Shown here: piece by piece, positions 35,040 through 44,987 of the stretch | Numbering within the stretch: the stretch's first letter is position 1 | Layout: every line of letters starts with the position of its first letter | Assembly (NCBI RefSeq): GCF_013393345.1 | Contig: NZ_QJRF01000061.1 | Location: 62,001 to 126,000, forward strand | Direction of reading: 5' to 3' | Source of the DNA: Pseudomonas taiwanensis | GTDB taxonomy: Bacteria; Pseudomonadota; Gammaproteobacteria; Pseudomonadales; Pseudomonadaceae | Length of the DNA: 64,000 bases | Translations under genes and position numbers: made by a program | Notes under the pieces: model-generated | Told to the model about the DNA's origin: nothing | The model's database searches: none | What the model saw: only the letters and a program-made list of their open reading frames with translations

Positions 35040-36092
35040 CTATTCGTCACCCGAGCCGAAAAGATCGGCGGTCGGATTGTCCGCCATGCGCTTGGGCAGG
35101 TTCAGGCCGAAGTGTAAGTAGGCGTGACGGGTCACCACCCTCCCCCTCGGCGTACGCATGATGTAGCCCTGCTGGATCAGGTAGGGCTCGAGAACGTCCT
35201 CGATCGTATGGCGTTCTTCGCTGATGGCTGCCGCCAGGTTGTCGATCCCGACCGGTCCGCCATCGAATTTGTCGATCATGGTCAGCAGTAGACGCCGGTC
35301 CTGGTGGTCGAAGCCACGCTCGTCGACGTCCAGCAGGTTCAGCGCCTTGTCGGCGATGACGCGGGTGATCTCGCCCTGACCACGCACTTCAGCGAAATCA
35401 CGCACCCGGCGCAGCAATCGGTTGGCGATACGCGGCGTGCCGCGGGCACGACGGGCGATTTCGAAGGCGCCCTCCGGCTCGATATGCAGGCCGAGGATGC
35501 CGGCGGAACGAGCAACGATGGTGGCCAGGTCCTGTGTGTTGTAGAACTCCAGTCGCTGGACGATACCGAAGCGGTCACGCAGCGGGTTGGTCAGCATGCC
35601 GGCACGGGTGGTGGCACCCACCAGGGTGAAGGGCGGCAGGTCCAGCTTGATCGAACGGGCCGCCGGGCCTTCACCGATCATGATGTCGAGCTGGAAGTCC
35701 TCCATCGCCGGGTAGAGCACCTCTTCGACGATGGGCGACAGGCGATGGATCTCATCGACGAAAAGCACATCACCGGCTTCCAGGTTTGTCAGCAGCGCCG
35801 CGAGATCGCCGGGCCGCTCCAGTACCGGGCCGGAGGTGCTCTTGATAGCCACGCCCATCTCGCTGGCGATGATGTTCGCCAGCGTCGTCTTGCCCAATCC
35901 AGGCGGGCCGAAGATCAGGGTATGGTCGAGGGCCTCGCTCCGCCCCTTCGCAGCCTGGATGAAGAGCTCCATCTGCTCACGCACGACCGGCTGGCCGATG
36001 TAGTCGGCAAGCTTCAGCGGGCGAATTGCACGATCCAGCTGCTCGTCGCGATCGCGGCTGCTGGCGGTGATGAGGCGGTCGGCTTCGATCAT
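35040..36092 (-). CDS. ruvB: Holliday junction branch migration ATPase RuvB
   Basis: The 350-residue AAA+ motor has Walker [13 protein letters not shown] (about 61-72), Walker [11 protein letters not shown], sensor 1 GATTRAG and a C-terminal winged helix ([16 protein letters not shown]). It drives branch migration with RuvA. It lies 6 bp downstream of ruvA in the ruvC-ruvA-ruvB operon. Confidence 0.97.
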   Translation of the reverse strand: MIEADRLITASSRDRDEQLDRAIRPLKLADYIGQPVVREQMELFIQAAKGRSEALDHTLIFGPPGLGKTTLANIIASEMGVAIKSTSGPVLERPGDLAALLTNLEAGDVLFVDEIHRLSPIVEEVLYPAMEDFQLDIMIGEGPAARSIKLDLPPFTLVGATTRAGMLTNPLRDRFGIVQRLEFYNTQDLATIVARSAGILGLHIEPEGAFEIARRARGTPRIANRLLRRVRDFAEVRGQGEITRVIADKALNLLDVDERGFDHQDRRLLLTMIDKFDGGPVGIDNLAAAISEERHTIEDVLEPYLIQQGYIMRTPRGRVVTRHAYLHFGLNLPKRMADNPTADLFGSGDE

Positions 36093-36098
36093 TCGGAC

Positions 36099-36704
36099 TT
36101 ACACCATTCCTTTCAGGGCGCGGCGGATCATTTCTTCGCTGGACAGTCCTTCTTCCTTGATTGCGGATACCGCTCGACTGGCCTCTTGAGGCTTGAATCC
36201 CAGGGCGATAAGCGCAGCGAGCGCATCATTCTCCGCGCTGGAGACTGCCACGCCAACCCGGGGTTCGACCACCAGGGTGGCGATGGCCGGCATGCTTTCC
36301 CAAGCCTTGAAGCGGTCCTTGAGTTCCACCAGCAGGCGCTCGGCGGTTTTCTTGCCCACGCCAGGAATCTTCACCAGCGTGGAGGTGTCCTGGGCCTGTA
36401 CACAGCGCACCAGTTCATCCACCTCCAGGCCGGACATCAGCGCCAAGGCCAGCTTCGGGCCGACGCCGTTCAGGCGGATCAGCTCCCGGAACAGCTCGCG
36501 CTCACGCTTCTCGAAGAAGCCATAGAGCAGATGAGCATCCTCGCGTACCACCAGGTGGGTGTGCAGGGTCACCGGCTCACCCACCGAAGGCAGGCGATAG
36601 AGGGTGGTCATTGGGACTTCCAGCTCGTAACCCACGCCGTTGACGTCGAGGATCAGATGCGGCGGTTGTTTCTCCGCCAGGTTGCCGCGCAAGCGTCCAA
36701 TCAC
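36099..36704 (-). CDS. ruvA: Holliday junction DNA helicase subunit RuvA
   Basis: The 201-residue protein has the RuvA OB-fold ([20 protein letters not shown]), two helix-hairpin-helix motifs ([37 protein letters not shown]) and a C-terminal domain (about 150-201) that binds RuvB. It tetramerises on four-way junctions. It lies between ruvC (21 bp upstream) and ruvB. Confidence 0.97.
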   Translation of the reverse strand: MIGRLRGNLAEKQPPHLILDVNGVGYELEVPMTTLYRLPSVGEPVTLHTHLVVREDAHLLYGFFEKRERELFRELIRLNGVGPKLALALMSGLEVDELVRCVQAQDTSTLVKIPGVGKKTAERLLVELKDRFKAWESMPAIATLVVEPRVGVAVSSAENDALAALIALGFKPQEASRAVSAIKEEGLSSEEMIRRALKGMV

Positions 36705-36725
36705 GAATTGCGTCCTTTGAATTGA

Positions 36726-37250
36726 TTACAGACGAAGACGACCGCCCCGCCGTTTGGCGGTAGCCAGGCCGTGGGGAATCAGGCTTTGTCGGTGGTGTGC
36801 ATGGCACAGGGCGATGGCCAGGGCATCGGATGCGTCGATCTGCGGCTTCTGCACCAGCTTGAGCAGATGCATGACCATCATCTGCACCTGCTGCTTGTCG
36901 GCGCCGCCGGTTCCGGCGATAGCCTGCTTGACCTGGCTGGCGGTGTACTCGGCGATTTCCAGTCCAGCCTCGGCAGCCGCGACTATGGCCGCACCACGAG
37001 CCTGGCCGAGTTTGAGCGCGGAATCGGCGTTACGCGCCATGAATACCTGCTCGATGCCCATGGTCACCGGCTCGTAGGAGCGGATGACCTCGCTCACACC
37101 GCGAAAGACGATCTGCAGGCGCTCGTGCAACACGCCCGCGCCGGTTCGGATGCAGCCCGAGGCGACGTATTCGCAGCCGCGCCCGGTATCGCGAACCACA
37201 CCGTAGCCGGTGATACGCGAACCGGGGTCGATACCAAGAATCAGGGTCAT
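36726..37250 (-). CDS. ruvC: Crossover junction endodeoxyribonuclease RuvC
   Basis: The 174-residue resolvase has the catalytic Asp in [13 protein letters not shown] (Asp7), Glu in MGIEQVF, and the C-terminal [15 protein letters not shown] acids. It cuts Holliday junctions symmetrically. I use the ATG at 37250 ([11 protein letters not shown]); the upstream in-frame ATG adds 13 unlikely residues. A LexA-like site (37291-37306) lies 41 bp upstream. Confidence 0.97.
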   Translation of the reverse strand: MTLILGIDPGSRITGYGVVRDTGRGCEYVASGCIRTGAGVLHERLQIVFRGVSEVIRSYEPVTMGIEQVFMARNADSALKLGQARGAAIVAAAEAGLEIAEYTASQVKQAIAGTGGADKQQVQMMVMHLLKLVQKPQIDASDALAIALCHAHHRQSLIPHGLATAKRRGGRLRL

Positions 37251-37290
37251 GCCGCCGCAAGCTCCACGGAGCCGACCCAAGGCCGGCACA

Positions 37291-37306
37291 CTGTCTATTT
37301 ATCCAG
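37291..37306 (-). promoter_or_regulatory. LexA-box-like site upstream of ruvC
   Basis: CTGTCTATTTATCCAG fits CTG-N10-CAG with an A+T-rich centre, one mismatch from CTGT-N8-ACAG at the core. On the minus strand it overlaps GGATAAAT, which could be the -10 of the ruv promoter. It is weaker than the imuA box; binding is inferred. Confidence 0.4.
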
Positions 37307-37334
37307 CCGCGAGTATACGGAGTGACCCGCCAAC

Positions 37335-37370
37335 AAAAAAGCCGGAAGCGCGCGGGGCGACTTCCGGCTT
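37335..37370 (-). terminator. Rho-independent terminator after yebC
   Basis: GCCGGAAG (37341-37348) pairs with CTTCCGGC (37361-37368), with A6 on the plus side, that is T6 on the minus strand. It ends yebC before the ruv promoter. Confidence 0.85.
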
Positions 37371-37387
37371 CCAGATCACGCCAGCAC

Positions 37388-38137
37388 TCAGCCGAGCTGC
37401 TCCATGATCTCGTCAGGAATCTCAGCGTTGTGGTAGACATTCTGGACGTCGTCCAGGTCTTCCAGCATGTCGATCAACTTCAAGACCTTCTGCGCGGTCT
37501 CCAGGTCGGAGATGGGCGCAGCGATCGACGGGATCATCGCCACTTCCGCCTCGTCACCCTTGAAGCCGGCGGCGGTCAGCGCTTCGTTCACCGAAAGGAA
37601 GTCGGCGAAGGTGGTGTAGACCTCGACGGAGCCGTCTTCTTCAGCCACGACGTCATCGGCGCCTGCTTCCAGGGCCGCTTCCATCAGGGCTTCTTCGTTC
37701 ACGCCGGGCGCGAAGCTGATCTGACCCTTGCGGTCGAACATGTAGGCGACCGAACCGTCGGTGCCCAGGTTGCCGCCGCACTTGCTGAAGGCATGACGCA
37801 CCTCAGCCGCGGTGCGGTTGCGGTTGTCGGTCATGGCTTCGATGATGATGGCCACGCCACTCGGCGCATAACCTTCGTAGCTGAGCTCGACCATGTTGTC
37901 GGCTTCGTTCGAGCCGGCGCCGCGCGCAATCGCACGATCGATGGTGTCGCGGGTCATGTTCGCGGTCAGCGCTTTATCCACAGCCAGACGCAGACGCGGG
38001 TTGTCCGCCGGGTTGCCGCCACCATGCTTGGCGGCGACGGTCAGCTCACGAATGAGCTTGGTGAAAATCTTGCCGCGCTTGGCGTCCTGACGTTCTTTGC
38101 GGTGCTTGATGTTGGCCCATTTGGAATGACCAGCCAT
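37388..38137 (-). CDS. pmpR: YebC/PmpR family transcriptional regulator
   Basis: The 249-residue YebC/PmpR protein starts [20 protein letters not shown], the family signature, followed by domains 2 and 3 ([18 protein letters not shown]). In P. aeruginosa PmpR represses the pqsR quorum-sensing regulator; newer work on YebC proteins points to translation of proline-rich stretches. It follows aspS by 61 bp on the same strand and precedes ruvC, the common order. Confidence 0.94.
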   Translation of the reverse strand: MAGHSKWANIKHRKERQDAKRGKIFTKLIRELTVAAKHGGGNPADNPRLRLAVDKALTANMTRDTIDRAIARGAGSNEADNMVELSYEGYAPSGVAIIIEAMTDNRNRTAAEVRHAFSKCGGNLGTDGSVAYMFDRKGQISFAPGVNEEALMEAALEAGADDVVAEEDGSVEVYTTFADFLSVNEALTAAGFKGDEAEVAMIPSIAAPISDLETAQKVLKLIDMLEDLDDVQNVYHNAEIPDEIMEQLG

Positions 38138-38198
38138 AACTCACTCCGTACTTTCTGAACGGACGGCGCCGTCTGGCGCCGCCTCGGGTTGGTTCTGA

Positions 38199-39974
38199 TT
38201 ACTCGGCCTTGGCCTGCTCGCGCAGACGGATGTTCAGCTCGCGCAGGGCTTTGGCATCCACGGTGCCCGGCGCCTGGGTCATGACGTCGCCGGCGCTCTG
38301 GGTTTTCGGGAAGGCGATCACTTCGCGGATCGACGCTGCACCGGTCATCAGCATTACCAGACGGTCCAGGCCGAAGGCCAGGCCACCGTGCGGCGGTGCA
38401 CCGTACTTGAGGGCGTCGAGGAGGAAGCCGAACTTCTCTTCCTGCTCCGCATCGTCGATGCCGAGCACGCGGAACACCGCCTGCTGCATGGACTTGTCGT
38501 GGATACGAATGGAACCGCCGCCCAGCTCGGTGCCGTTCAGCACCATGTCATAGGCGCGGGACAGCGCGTCGGCCGGATTGGCCTCCAGCTCCGCCGGGCT
38601 GCACTTGGGCGAGGTGAACGGGTGGTGCAGCGAAGTCAGGCTGCCGTCGTCGTTCTCTTCGAACATCGGGAAGTCCACGACCCACATCGGCGCCCACTCC
38701 TTGGTGAGCAGCTTGAGATCGTGGCCAACCTTGATACGCAGGGCGCCCAGCGCGTCGCAGACGATCTTGGCCTTGTCGGCGCCGAAGAACACGATGTCGC
38801 CATCAACCGCGCCGACGCGGTCGAGGATCACGTTGAGGTTCTCTTCGGGGATGAACTTGACGATGGGCGACTGCAGGCCCTCGACGCCCTTGGCGCGCTC
38901 GTTGACCTTGATGTAGGCCAGGCCCTTGGCACCGTAGATACCGACGAACTTGGTGTAGTCGTCGATCTGGCTGCGCGGCATGGAAGCGGCGCCCGGCACG
39001 CGCAGGGCGGCGACGCGGCCTTTCGGATCGTTGGCCGGGCCAGAGAAGACCTTGAACTCCACGCCTTTCAGCTGGTCGGCAACGTCAACCAGTTCCAGCG
39101 GGATACGCAGGTCGGGCTTGTCGGAGCCGTAACGGCGCATGGCTTCTTCGAACGGCATATGCGGGAACTCGTCGAACTCGACATCCAGCACTTCCTTGAA
39201 CAGCTGGCGCACCATTTTCTCGGTAATACCGATGATGTCGCTCTCGTCCAGGAAGCTGGTTTCGATGTCGATCTGGGTGAATTCCGGCTGGCGGTCGGCA
39301 CGCAGGTCCTCGTCGCGGAAGCACTTGGCGATCTGGTAGTAGCGGTCGAAGCCGGCCACCATCAGCAGTTGCTTGAACAGCTGCGGCGACTGCGGCAGGG
39401 CGAAGAAGTGCCCCGGGTAGGTGCGGCTCGGCACCAGGTAGTCGCGGGCGCCTTCCGGAGTCGGGCGACCCAGGATCGGGGTTTCCACGTCGAGGAAGCC
39501 GTTCTCGTCCAGGTAGCGACGGATGCTGCTGGTGATGCGCGCACGCAGCTTCAGCTTGGCGGCCATTTCCGGACGACGCAGGTCGATGAAGCGATAGCGC
39601 AGGCGGGTTTCTTCGCCCACGTCGGAGTATTCGTCCAGCGGGAACGGCGGGGTCTCGGCCTGGTTCAGCACTTCCAGCTCGTAGCCCAGCACCTCGATGG
39701 CGCCCGACGCCATGTTGGCGTTACGCGCGCCTTCCGGGCGCAGGCGGACCTTGCCGGTGATCTTGACCACGAACTCGCTGCGGACTCGGTCGGCACGGGC
39801 GAAGGTTTCTTCGCGATCCGGGTCGAATACCACCTGGGCCAGGCCTTCGCGGTCACGGATATCGAGGAAAATGACCCCGCCGTGGTCGCGGCGGCGGTGT
39901 ACCCAACCGCAGAGGGTGATTTCCTGGCCGTCCAGGCTCTCGTTCAGTTGGCCGCAATAGTGGCTGCGCATCAT
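38199..39974 (-). CDS. aspS: Aspartyl-tRNA synthetase
   Basis: The 591-residue class II synthetase is very close to the P. aeruginosa enzyme throughout. It has an N-terminal OB-fold ([17 protein letters not shown]), motif 2 [16 protein letters not shown], the bacterial GAD insertion (about 290-420) and motif 3 [14 protein letters not shown]. aeruginosa AspRS is non-discriminating and also charges tRNA-Asn; the same is likely here (inference). The start [11 protein letters not shown] at 39974 matches the family. Confidence 0.97.
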   Translation of the reverse strand: MMRSHYCGQLNESLDGQEITLCGWVHRRRDHGGVIFLDIRDREGLAQVVFDPDREETFARADRVRSEFVVKITGKVRLRPEGARNANMASGAIEVLGYELEVLNQAETPPFPLDEYSDVGEETRLRYRFIDLRRPEMAAKLKLRARITSSIRRYLDENGFLDVETPILGRPTPEGARDYLVPSRTYPGHFFALPQSPQLFKQLLMVAGFDRYYQIAKCFRDEDLRADRQPEFTQIDIETSFLDESDIIGITEKMVRQLFKEVLDVEFDEFPHMPFEEAMRRYGSDKPDLRIPLELVDVADQLKGVEFKVFSGPANDPKGRVAALRVPGAASMPRSQIDDYTKFVGIYGAKGLAYIKVNERAKGVEGLQSPIVKFIPEENLNVILDRVGAVDGDIVFFGADKAKIVCDALGALRIKVGHDLKLLTKEWAPMWVVDFPMFEENDDGSLTSLHHPFTSPKCSPAELEANPADALSRAYDMVLNGTELGGGSIRIHDKSMQQAVFRVLGIDDAEQEEKFGFLLDALKYGAPPHGGLAFGLDRLVMLMTGAASIREVIAFPKTQSAGDVMTQAPGTVDAKALRELNIRLREQAKAE

Positions 39975-40246
39975 GGTCGTGTTTCGCTTCTCTTGAGTCG
40001 TGAATTCGTCCGTCCGCCAAAGGGCGTCGGAGCATCCGGCGGAGGTGCAACCCCCTGCCGGACAGGCCGGGGTTCGCGGCAAAGAGCGGGATTATATAGC
40101 GTAAATTGCTACCGCGCAGCCGCCCTCCCCGCCACCCCGCGAGCCCTGATCGGGAGCGGGCTCCCTTGCTGGGCCACCGGGCAGTGTCTAAGCTCGCCAG
40201 CACTCGCCCGACGGACGGACGCGAAGCACACAAGGAAGGAGTGGAA

Positions 40247-41065
40247 ATGCAGTCGCTTGCTGGAAAAGTTGCAGTCATCACAGGCGCGGGCTCCGGCATC
40301 GGCCGCGCGCTGGCCAGCGAGCTTGCCGCACAGGGTTGCCACCTTGCCCTTGCCGATGTCGATGCCGATGGCCTGGAGGCCACTGCCTCGACCTTGCGTC
40401 GCGACGGCCTTCGGCTCTCAACCCATAGCCTGGATGTCTCCGACCGGGAAGCCGTGCATGCCTTCGCCGATAACGTCCTGACCCAACACGGTCAGGCGCA
40501 CCTGGTGATCAACAATGCCGGCGTCGCCGTTTCGCAAACCATCGCGGAACTTCGCTACGACGACTTCGAATGGCTGATGGGCATCAACTTCTGGGGCGTC
40601 GTCCACGGCACCAAGGCGTTTCTTCCCCATCTGCTGGCCCGGGGCGAGGGCCACATCGTCAATGTGTCGAGCATCTTCGGCATCGTCAGCATGCCCACCC
40701 AGGGCGCCTACAACGCGAGCAAATTCGCCGTGAGAGGCTTTACCGAAGCACTGCGCCAGGAGCTTTGCGGCACCGCCATCAAGGTGAGCTGCGTGCATCC
40801 CGGCGGTATTCGCACGAACATCGCCCGCTCGGCGCGCTTCTACCAGGGCATCGACGGTAAGACAGACGCCTCCAAGGCAGCAGCCCGCTTCGACAAGCTG
40901 GCACGCACCTCGGCGGAACAGGCCGCACAACAGATCATCAAGGCCATACGAACCGGTCAGCCACGTATCCTGATCGGCGCCGACGCTCGCCTGCTCGACC
41001 ATATCCAGCGCCTCATGCCCGCCAGCTACCCCCGCCTGCTGGCCAAGCTATTGAAGAAGGCGTGA
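40247..41065 (+). CDS. Short-chain dehydrogenase/reductase
   Basis: The 272-residue classical SDR has TGAGSGIGRALA (13-24, nucleotide binding), NNAGVAV (89-95), catalytic Ser in IVNVSSIFG, and YNASK (Tyr and Lys, about 154-158). The C-terminal extension (LDHIQRLMPASYPRLLAKLL) resembles those SDRs found beside lipid or steroid enzymes. The ATG at 40247 is preceded by AGGAAGGAG. It stands alone, divergent from aspS. The substrate is unknown. Confidence 0.9.
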   Translation: MQSLAGKVAVITGAGSGIGRALASELAAQGCHLALADVDADGLEATASTLRRDGLRLSTHSLDVSDREAVHAFADNVLTQHGQAHLVINNAGVAVSQTIAELRYDDFEWLMGINFWGVVHGTKAFLPHLLARGEGHIVNVSSIFGIVSMPTQGAYNASKFAVRGFTEALRQELCGTAIKVSCVHPGGIRTNIARSARFYQGIDGKTDASKAAARFDKLARTSAEQAAQQIIKAIRTGQPRILIGADARLLDHIQRLMPASYPRLLAKLLKKA

Positions 41066-41199
41066 ACCCTGCGCAGACCAATGACTTCTAAGCATGGCTT
41101 TCATTGATAGAAGACAAGACTGTCCCATGACCACCCCGTGCTAGGCTTTGCCGACCACGTGCCCGGTCCGGGCCGCAAGCTACCGAGAGGAGAACTGGT

Positions 41200-41670
41200 A
41201 TGGAAATCAACATCGGAATCGCCGAACAGGATCGCGCAGCCATCGCCGAGGGTCTGTCCCGTCTGCTCGCCGACACCTACACCCTCTATCTCAAGACCCA
41301 CAACTTCCACTGGAACGTGACAGGGCCGATGTTCAACACCCTGCACCTCATGTTCGAAGGCCAGTACAACGAGCTGGCACTGGCTGTGGACGCCGTCGCC
41401 GAACGAATTCGCGCCCTGGGCTTCCCGGCCCCCGGCACCTACGCAGCCTACGCACGACTCTCCTCCATCAAGGAAGAGGAAGGCGTGCCGTCTGCCGAGG
41501 ACATGATCAAGCAGCTCGTGCAAGGCCAGGAAGCGGTGGTACGCACCGCCCGCGGCATCTTCCCGCTGCTGGACAAGGTCAGCGACGAGCCGACCGCCGA
41601 CCTGTTGACGCAGCGCATGCAAGTTCACGAAAAGACTGCGTGGATGCTCCGCAGCCTGCTCGCCGCCTGA
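41200..41670 (+). CDS. dps: Dps family DNA-protecting ferritin-like protein
   Basis: The 156-residue protein has the Dps ferroxidase ligands: [20 protein letters not shown] (about 30-49, His) and [21 protein letters not shown] (about 50-70, Asp/Glu). Dps dodecamers oxidise iron with peroxide and protect DNA. The short N terminus lacks the lysine tail of E. coli Dps. GAGAGGAG precedes the ATG. It is a single gene with a terminator at 41685. Confidence 0.93.
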   Translation: MEINIGIAEQDRAAIAEGLSRLLADTYTLYLKTHNFHWNVTGPMFNTLHLMFEGQYNELALAVDAVAERIRALGFPAPGTYAAYARLSSIKEEEGVPSAEDMIKQLVQGQEAVVRTARGIFPLLDKVSDEPTADLLTQRMQVHEKTAWMLRSLLAA

Positions 41671-41684
41671 CTTCCAGGCAAATC

Positions 41685-41710
41685 AAAAAGGCCCGGGAAA
41701 CCGGGCCTTT
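41685..41710 (+). terminator. Rho-independent terminator after dps
   Basis: AAAGGCCCGG and CCGGGCCTTT form a stem around GAAA, right after the dps stop codon. Confidence 0.88.
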
Positions 41711-41775
41711 CGCTATGCGCGAAAGCCCGCCTGCTCTATGCTCTGGCAATTCGACATCTCCCCACAGTGAAGTGC

Positions 41776-42843
41776 ATGAGCCAGCCTCCGAAATCGCCGT
41801 CGCTGCTTGAGCTTTTCCCCGAAGAAACCCGTGAGGCGGCTGACCTGCTGAAGCAGGCGGTACCGCATATGGTGCGCCATGCGATTCCGCCGAATCCGAT
41901 GCACTACGCGCTCTGGTACACCTACAGCCAGGGTGTGCAGCCGGACCTCAATCGCCGCCTGGACAAGATCACCAAGGATTTCGACGTCTTCCCGCCGGAA
42001 TCGGCCCTCAAGCTGTTTCGCGAATACATCATTCGTGGCGAACTCGAAGAAGCCCGGCAGGGACAGCAACAGGTCATCGACCTGGTCGACGATATCGAGG
42101 GCGATGTCAGTCGCAGTGTCAGTGGCAGTCACGCTTACCAGAACAGCCTGACAGCAGGCCTGGCTGCATTGCATGAACCCATAATCGATGACCTGCCCAG
42201 CGTCCTGAACCATCTTCAGGAAAGCACCCAGTTGATGCAGGAACAGCAGGAACAGTTCCTCTATCGCCTGCAAGCCGCCCAGGCGGAAATCCAGCAACTG
42301 CGCAATCAACTGGAACGCGCCCAACTGGCCGCCACCCTGGATGGCCTGACCCAGGTATTCAATCGCCAGGCGTTCACCCGCCTGCTGGAGCAGTCACTGA
42401 AAAGTGACCAGGAAGGCCTGGCGCTGGTCATGCTGGATATCGACCACTTCAAGCAGTTCAACGACCAGTTCGGTCACCCGCTGGGAGATCGTGTGCTCCA
42501 GCATGTGGGCCAATTGCTTCGGGAACTATTGCCGCCGCGCGCCATGGCGGGCCGTTACGGCGGCGAAGAGTTCTGCGTCGTACTGCGCGACTGCCAGGGA
42601 CTGGATGCTGCGCGCACCTTCGCAGAACAGTTGCGCAGCAAGATGCAGGCGCTGCGCGTGAAAGTCCGCCGCACGGACCAGGTACTCGACACCATTACCG
42701 CCAGCTTCGGCCTGGCCCTGGCGGAACCGGGCGATACCCTGGAGAGTCTCATCACCCGAGCTGACGACGCCCTCTACCAGGCCAAACGCAATGGCCGCAA
42801 TCAAGTGCATCCGCCAGCGTCTGAAGCAGCGCTAACCGCTTGA
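41776..42843 (+). CDS. Diguanylate cyclase (GGDEF domain)
   Basis: The 355-residue protein lacks membrane helices. It has a helical N-terminal domain (1-150), a coiled coil (LQAAQAEIQQLRNQLERAQL, about 165-185) and a C-terminal GGDEF domain (about 190-345) with DGLTQVFNRQAF and the active site RYGGEEF. The inhibitory RxxD site before GGEEF is absent (the aligned residues read PPRA), so product feedback is probably lost. It should make cyclic di-GMP. I use ATG 41776; a GTG at 41767 is less likely. Confidence 0.92.
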   Translation: MSQPPKSPSLLELFPEETREAADLLKQAVPHMVRHAIPPNPMHYALWYTYSQGVQPDLNRRLDKITKDFDVFPPESALKLFREYIIRGELEEARQGQQQVIDLVDDIEGDVSRSVSGSHAYQNSLTAGLAALHEPIIDDLPSVLNHLQESTQLMQEQQEQFLYRLQAAQAEIQQLRNQLERAQLAATLDGLTQVFNRQAFTRLLEQSLKSDQEGLALVMLDIDHFKQFNDQFGHPLGDRVLQHVGQLLRELLPPRAMAGRYGGEEFCVVLRDCQGLDAARTFAEQLRSKMQALRVKVRRTDQVLDTITASFGLALAEPGDTLESLITRADDALYQAKRNGRNQVHPPASEAALTA

Positions 42844-42988
42844 TTTGAGTAGCCCTCTCCTTTGCTGTTAAATACAGCCGGTGCCGCGCGTCGATCCAGA
42901 GACCTGCGGCATAGGCCGATGCCCATGCCTTTTTCATCCCGCATGGCCCGGCTCTTCCGTTAGAGATTCCGTTTCCAAGGTGAATCCA

Positions 42989-43597
42989 TTGAACATCCTG
43001 AAAATCGTCCATCTGTTGACGGGCGCTGCCGCTTTGCTGCTGTCCTTCATTCCCAGTCTGCGCACCGAAGCCCTGCCCTACCTGCAACAACCCGATGCCC
43101 TCTACCTGGCCTTCTGCGGACTGCTCAACCTTCTGCTGGCTCCTGTGGTTCCGGCCTGGGCAAAAGGCCTGCACAACCAACTGCAAAGCCTGGTTTCCGC
43201 CCTTCTGGTATTGGCGGTCGTCCTGCAAACCCTGATTCTTCTGGCGCCCCTCCCGGTAATCGGCGAGCAACCCGCAATTCTCATCAGCCTCCTGGCCGTG
43301 ATCGTCGCCGTTGCACTGCACCTTTGCATCAACCTGCGCAAGGTCACCCAGGCACCCCTACTGCCCCAGGACATGTCCAATCGTGAAACCGGAACCGTGA
43401 AGTGGTTCAACACCTCCAAGGGCTTCGGTTTCATCTCCCGGGATTCCGGCGATGACATCTTCGTCCACTTCCGCGCCATTCGCGGTGAAGGCCACCGTGT
43501 CTTGATCGAGGGCCAACGCGTTGAGTTCTCGGTCATCCAGCGGGACAAGGGCTTGCAAGCCGAAGACGTGATTGCCGCGCTTCCCAGCAGGCGCTGA
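42989..43597 (+). CDS. Membrane-anchored cold-shock-domain protein
   Basis: Four membrane helices (about 2-20, 36-54, 63-85, 90-112) precede a C-terminal cold-shock domain ([28 protein letters not shown], about 130-198) with both RNP motifs. The start is probably TTG at 42989: AAGGTGA (42977-42983) stands five bases before it, and no ATG fits. Cold-shock domains bind single-stranded nucleic acid; membrane tethering is unusual but this gene, between dps and slyX, is kept in pseudomonads as I recall. Confidence 0.85.
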   Translation: MNILKIVHLLTGAAALLLSFIPSLRTEALPYLQQPDALYLAFCGLLNLLLAPVVPAWAKGLHNQLQSLVSALLVLAVVLQTLILLAPLPVIGEQPAILISLLAVIVAVALHLCINLRKVTQAPLLPQDMSNRETGTVKWFNTSKGFGFISRDSGDDIFVHFRAIRGEGHRVLIEGQRVEFSVIQRDKGLQAEDVIAALPSRR

Positions 43598-43606
43598 AGC
43601 AGAAAT

Positions 43607-43634
43607 GAAAAGCCCGCCAATTGGCGGGCTTTTC
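43607..43634. terminator. Bidirectional Rho-independent terminator
   Basis: GCCCGCCAATTGGCGGGC is a perfect palindrome flanked by AAAA and TTTT, between the convergent cold-shock-domain gene and slyX. Confidence 0.9.
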
Positions 43635-43643
43635 ATTGGCTGA

Positions 43644-43850
43644 TCAGTAATGCGGCGGCGGCGCCTCATCTTCATCTGGGCCGTACTGGCTGAGCAGCTC
43701 TTCCTGGCGCTTGGCCAATGCCGCTACCTGTAGTTGCAAGCGATCCACCAGTCGCCGCTGCTCAACCAGAACATCGTTCAGCGTCTGGATGGTGTCATCC
43801 TGGAAAGCGAGTCGGCTCTCCAGGTCAGCGATACGCATTTCAAGCGTCAT
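43644..43850 (-). CDS. slyX: SlyX family protein
   Basis: The 68-residue protein is a short coiled coil ([36 protein letters not shown]) ending in the SlyX tail DEAPPPHY. The function is unknown. It starts 3 bp after the HIT gene stops, so the pair is co-translated. Confidence 0.93.
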   Translation of the reverse strand: MTLEMRIADLESRLAFQDDTIQTLNDVLVEQRRLVDRLQLQVAALAKRQEELLSQYGPDEDEAPPPHY

Positions 43851-43853
43851 GAC

Positions 43854-44279
43854 TCACTCCCCCACGAACTGGAAATCATCCGCCAGCACCAAACGAAGCT
43901 TGGCGCGAATGGCCGCTACCTGCTCGGGCGAGTAGGCCACGGCCGGTTGACGCCCCCAGACTGGCGCAGGCCAGGCAGCATCCTCACGACGACGCACGAT
44001 CACATGCATGTGCAACTGGCTGACCACATTGCCCAGGGTCGCCACATTCATCTTGTCAGCGCCGAAGGTGTCCTTGAGGGTTTCCGCCAGGAAGGTGGTT
44101 TCCTGCCACAGCTGCCGTTGCTCGTCGACACCGAGCTGGAACAGCTCGCTGACTTCTTCTTGTCGCGGCACGAGGATGAACCAGGGGTACTGTGCATCGT
44201 TCATCAACAGCAGCCGGCACAGGGGAAAATCACCGATGGGCAGGGTGTCCTGCTGAAGTCTTGGGTCCAGGGCGAACAT
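43854..44279 (-). CDS. HIT family protein
   Basis: The 141-residue protein has the HIT fold with NVVSQLHMHVIVRR (about 84-97). The usual HxHxH triad reads Q-L-H-M-H, so the first His is Gln, as in many gammaproteobacterial HIT proteins. The DAAWPAPVWG segment that follows is typical. It likely hydrolyses a dinucleotide or nucleotide-adduct substrate, unidentified. It is upstream of slyX in a two-gene operon. Confidence 0.88.
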   Translation of the reverse strand: MFALDPRLQQDTLPIGDFPLCRLLLMNDAQYPWFILVPRQEEVSELFQLGVDEQRQLWQETTFLAETLKDTFGADKMNVATLGNVVSQLHMHVIVRRREDAAWPAPVWGRQPAVAYSPEQVAAIRAKLRLVLADDFQFVGE

Positions 44280-44987
44280 ACTGGCCTCTCCTGTTCGACT
44301 GTAGGAAGTTCGAGATTAACACCGCGCCCCGGTCAGCGACCGCAACGAGGCCGCGCAGCATAGCCAAGGCTCACGCCGAGCGGAACTCACCCCTACCCTC
44401 CTGCCTATATAAAGGAAGGGAAGTCACCACACGCACCATAAGTGTTCACAACCAGCATTGCGTTACTTCTCGCCACACCCCGGTTACGCCCAACCACTGA
44501 AGACAAGGGGGACGCACTCGTCATCCCACCGCACAACTGCCTGTCAAGAGCCACCCAGCATGCAGAGTGCCTCATTTAAGGGCACTTTCTTTTGGTAGCG
44601 ATCACACAAGGATCAGGGGTTGGAGCAGCTGGAACGAGCGCACCAGCAGGGCGAGTGGTTTTTTCTCTCCACCACTCACGTTTTGTGCACGTTTGTTGCT
44701 TGGCAGGTGCCAGGTCACACGCGAAGCCGGGAATTACGCCAATGGACGCCCGCTCGCAAAGTGCCCCGGATACATAGGGGATGAAGGGATGCAAGACTGA
44801 ACCTATAGATATGCGACACAGGTCTTTTCGATTTGCGACAGCACTGTGAAGAAATCGTAAGGACCCGGTTTCAACTATCGCCAATATTGTCGCCGTGCTA
44901 TAAGTTAGCGCCGACACAAAAAGAAAGAACCGCCTTCAATCAATAAAGAAAGCGGCGAGAATCTTCAAAACCAAAGGAGCAATCACA
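44280..44987. other. 708-bp upstream region of oprD
   Basis: No protein gene is supported. The region holds a hairpin GAGTGGT...ACCACTC (44650-44675), a TATAAG box (44899-44904) without an obvious -35, an A-rich AAAAAGAAAGAA (44918-44929) fitting the AAnAAnAA motif bound by Hfq/Crc, and the oprD ribosome-binding site AAAGGAG (44973-44979). Long regulated leaders are known for oprD in P. aeruginosa. Confidence 0.5.

Noticed and set aside
38388-40481. 697-codon plus-strand frame over aspS
   Set aside because: It is antisense to aspS; the true gene is nearly identical to a known synthetase.
42865-42877. CTGTTAAATACAG as a LexA box upstream of the cold-shock-domain gene
   Set aside because: The spacing between CTG and CAG is 7, not 10 bases.
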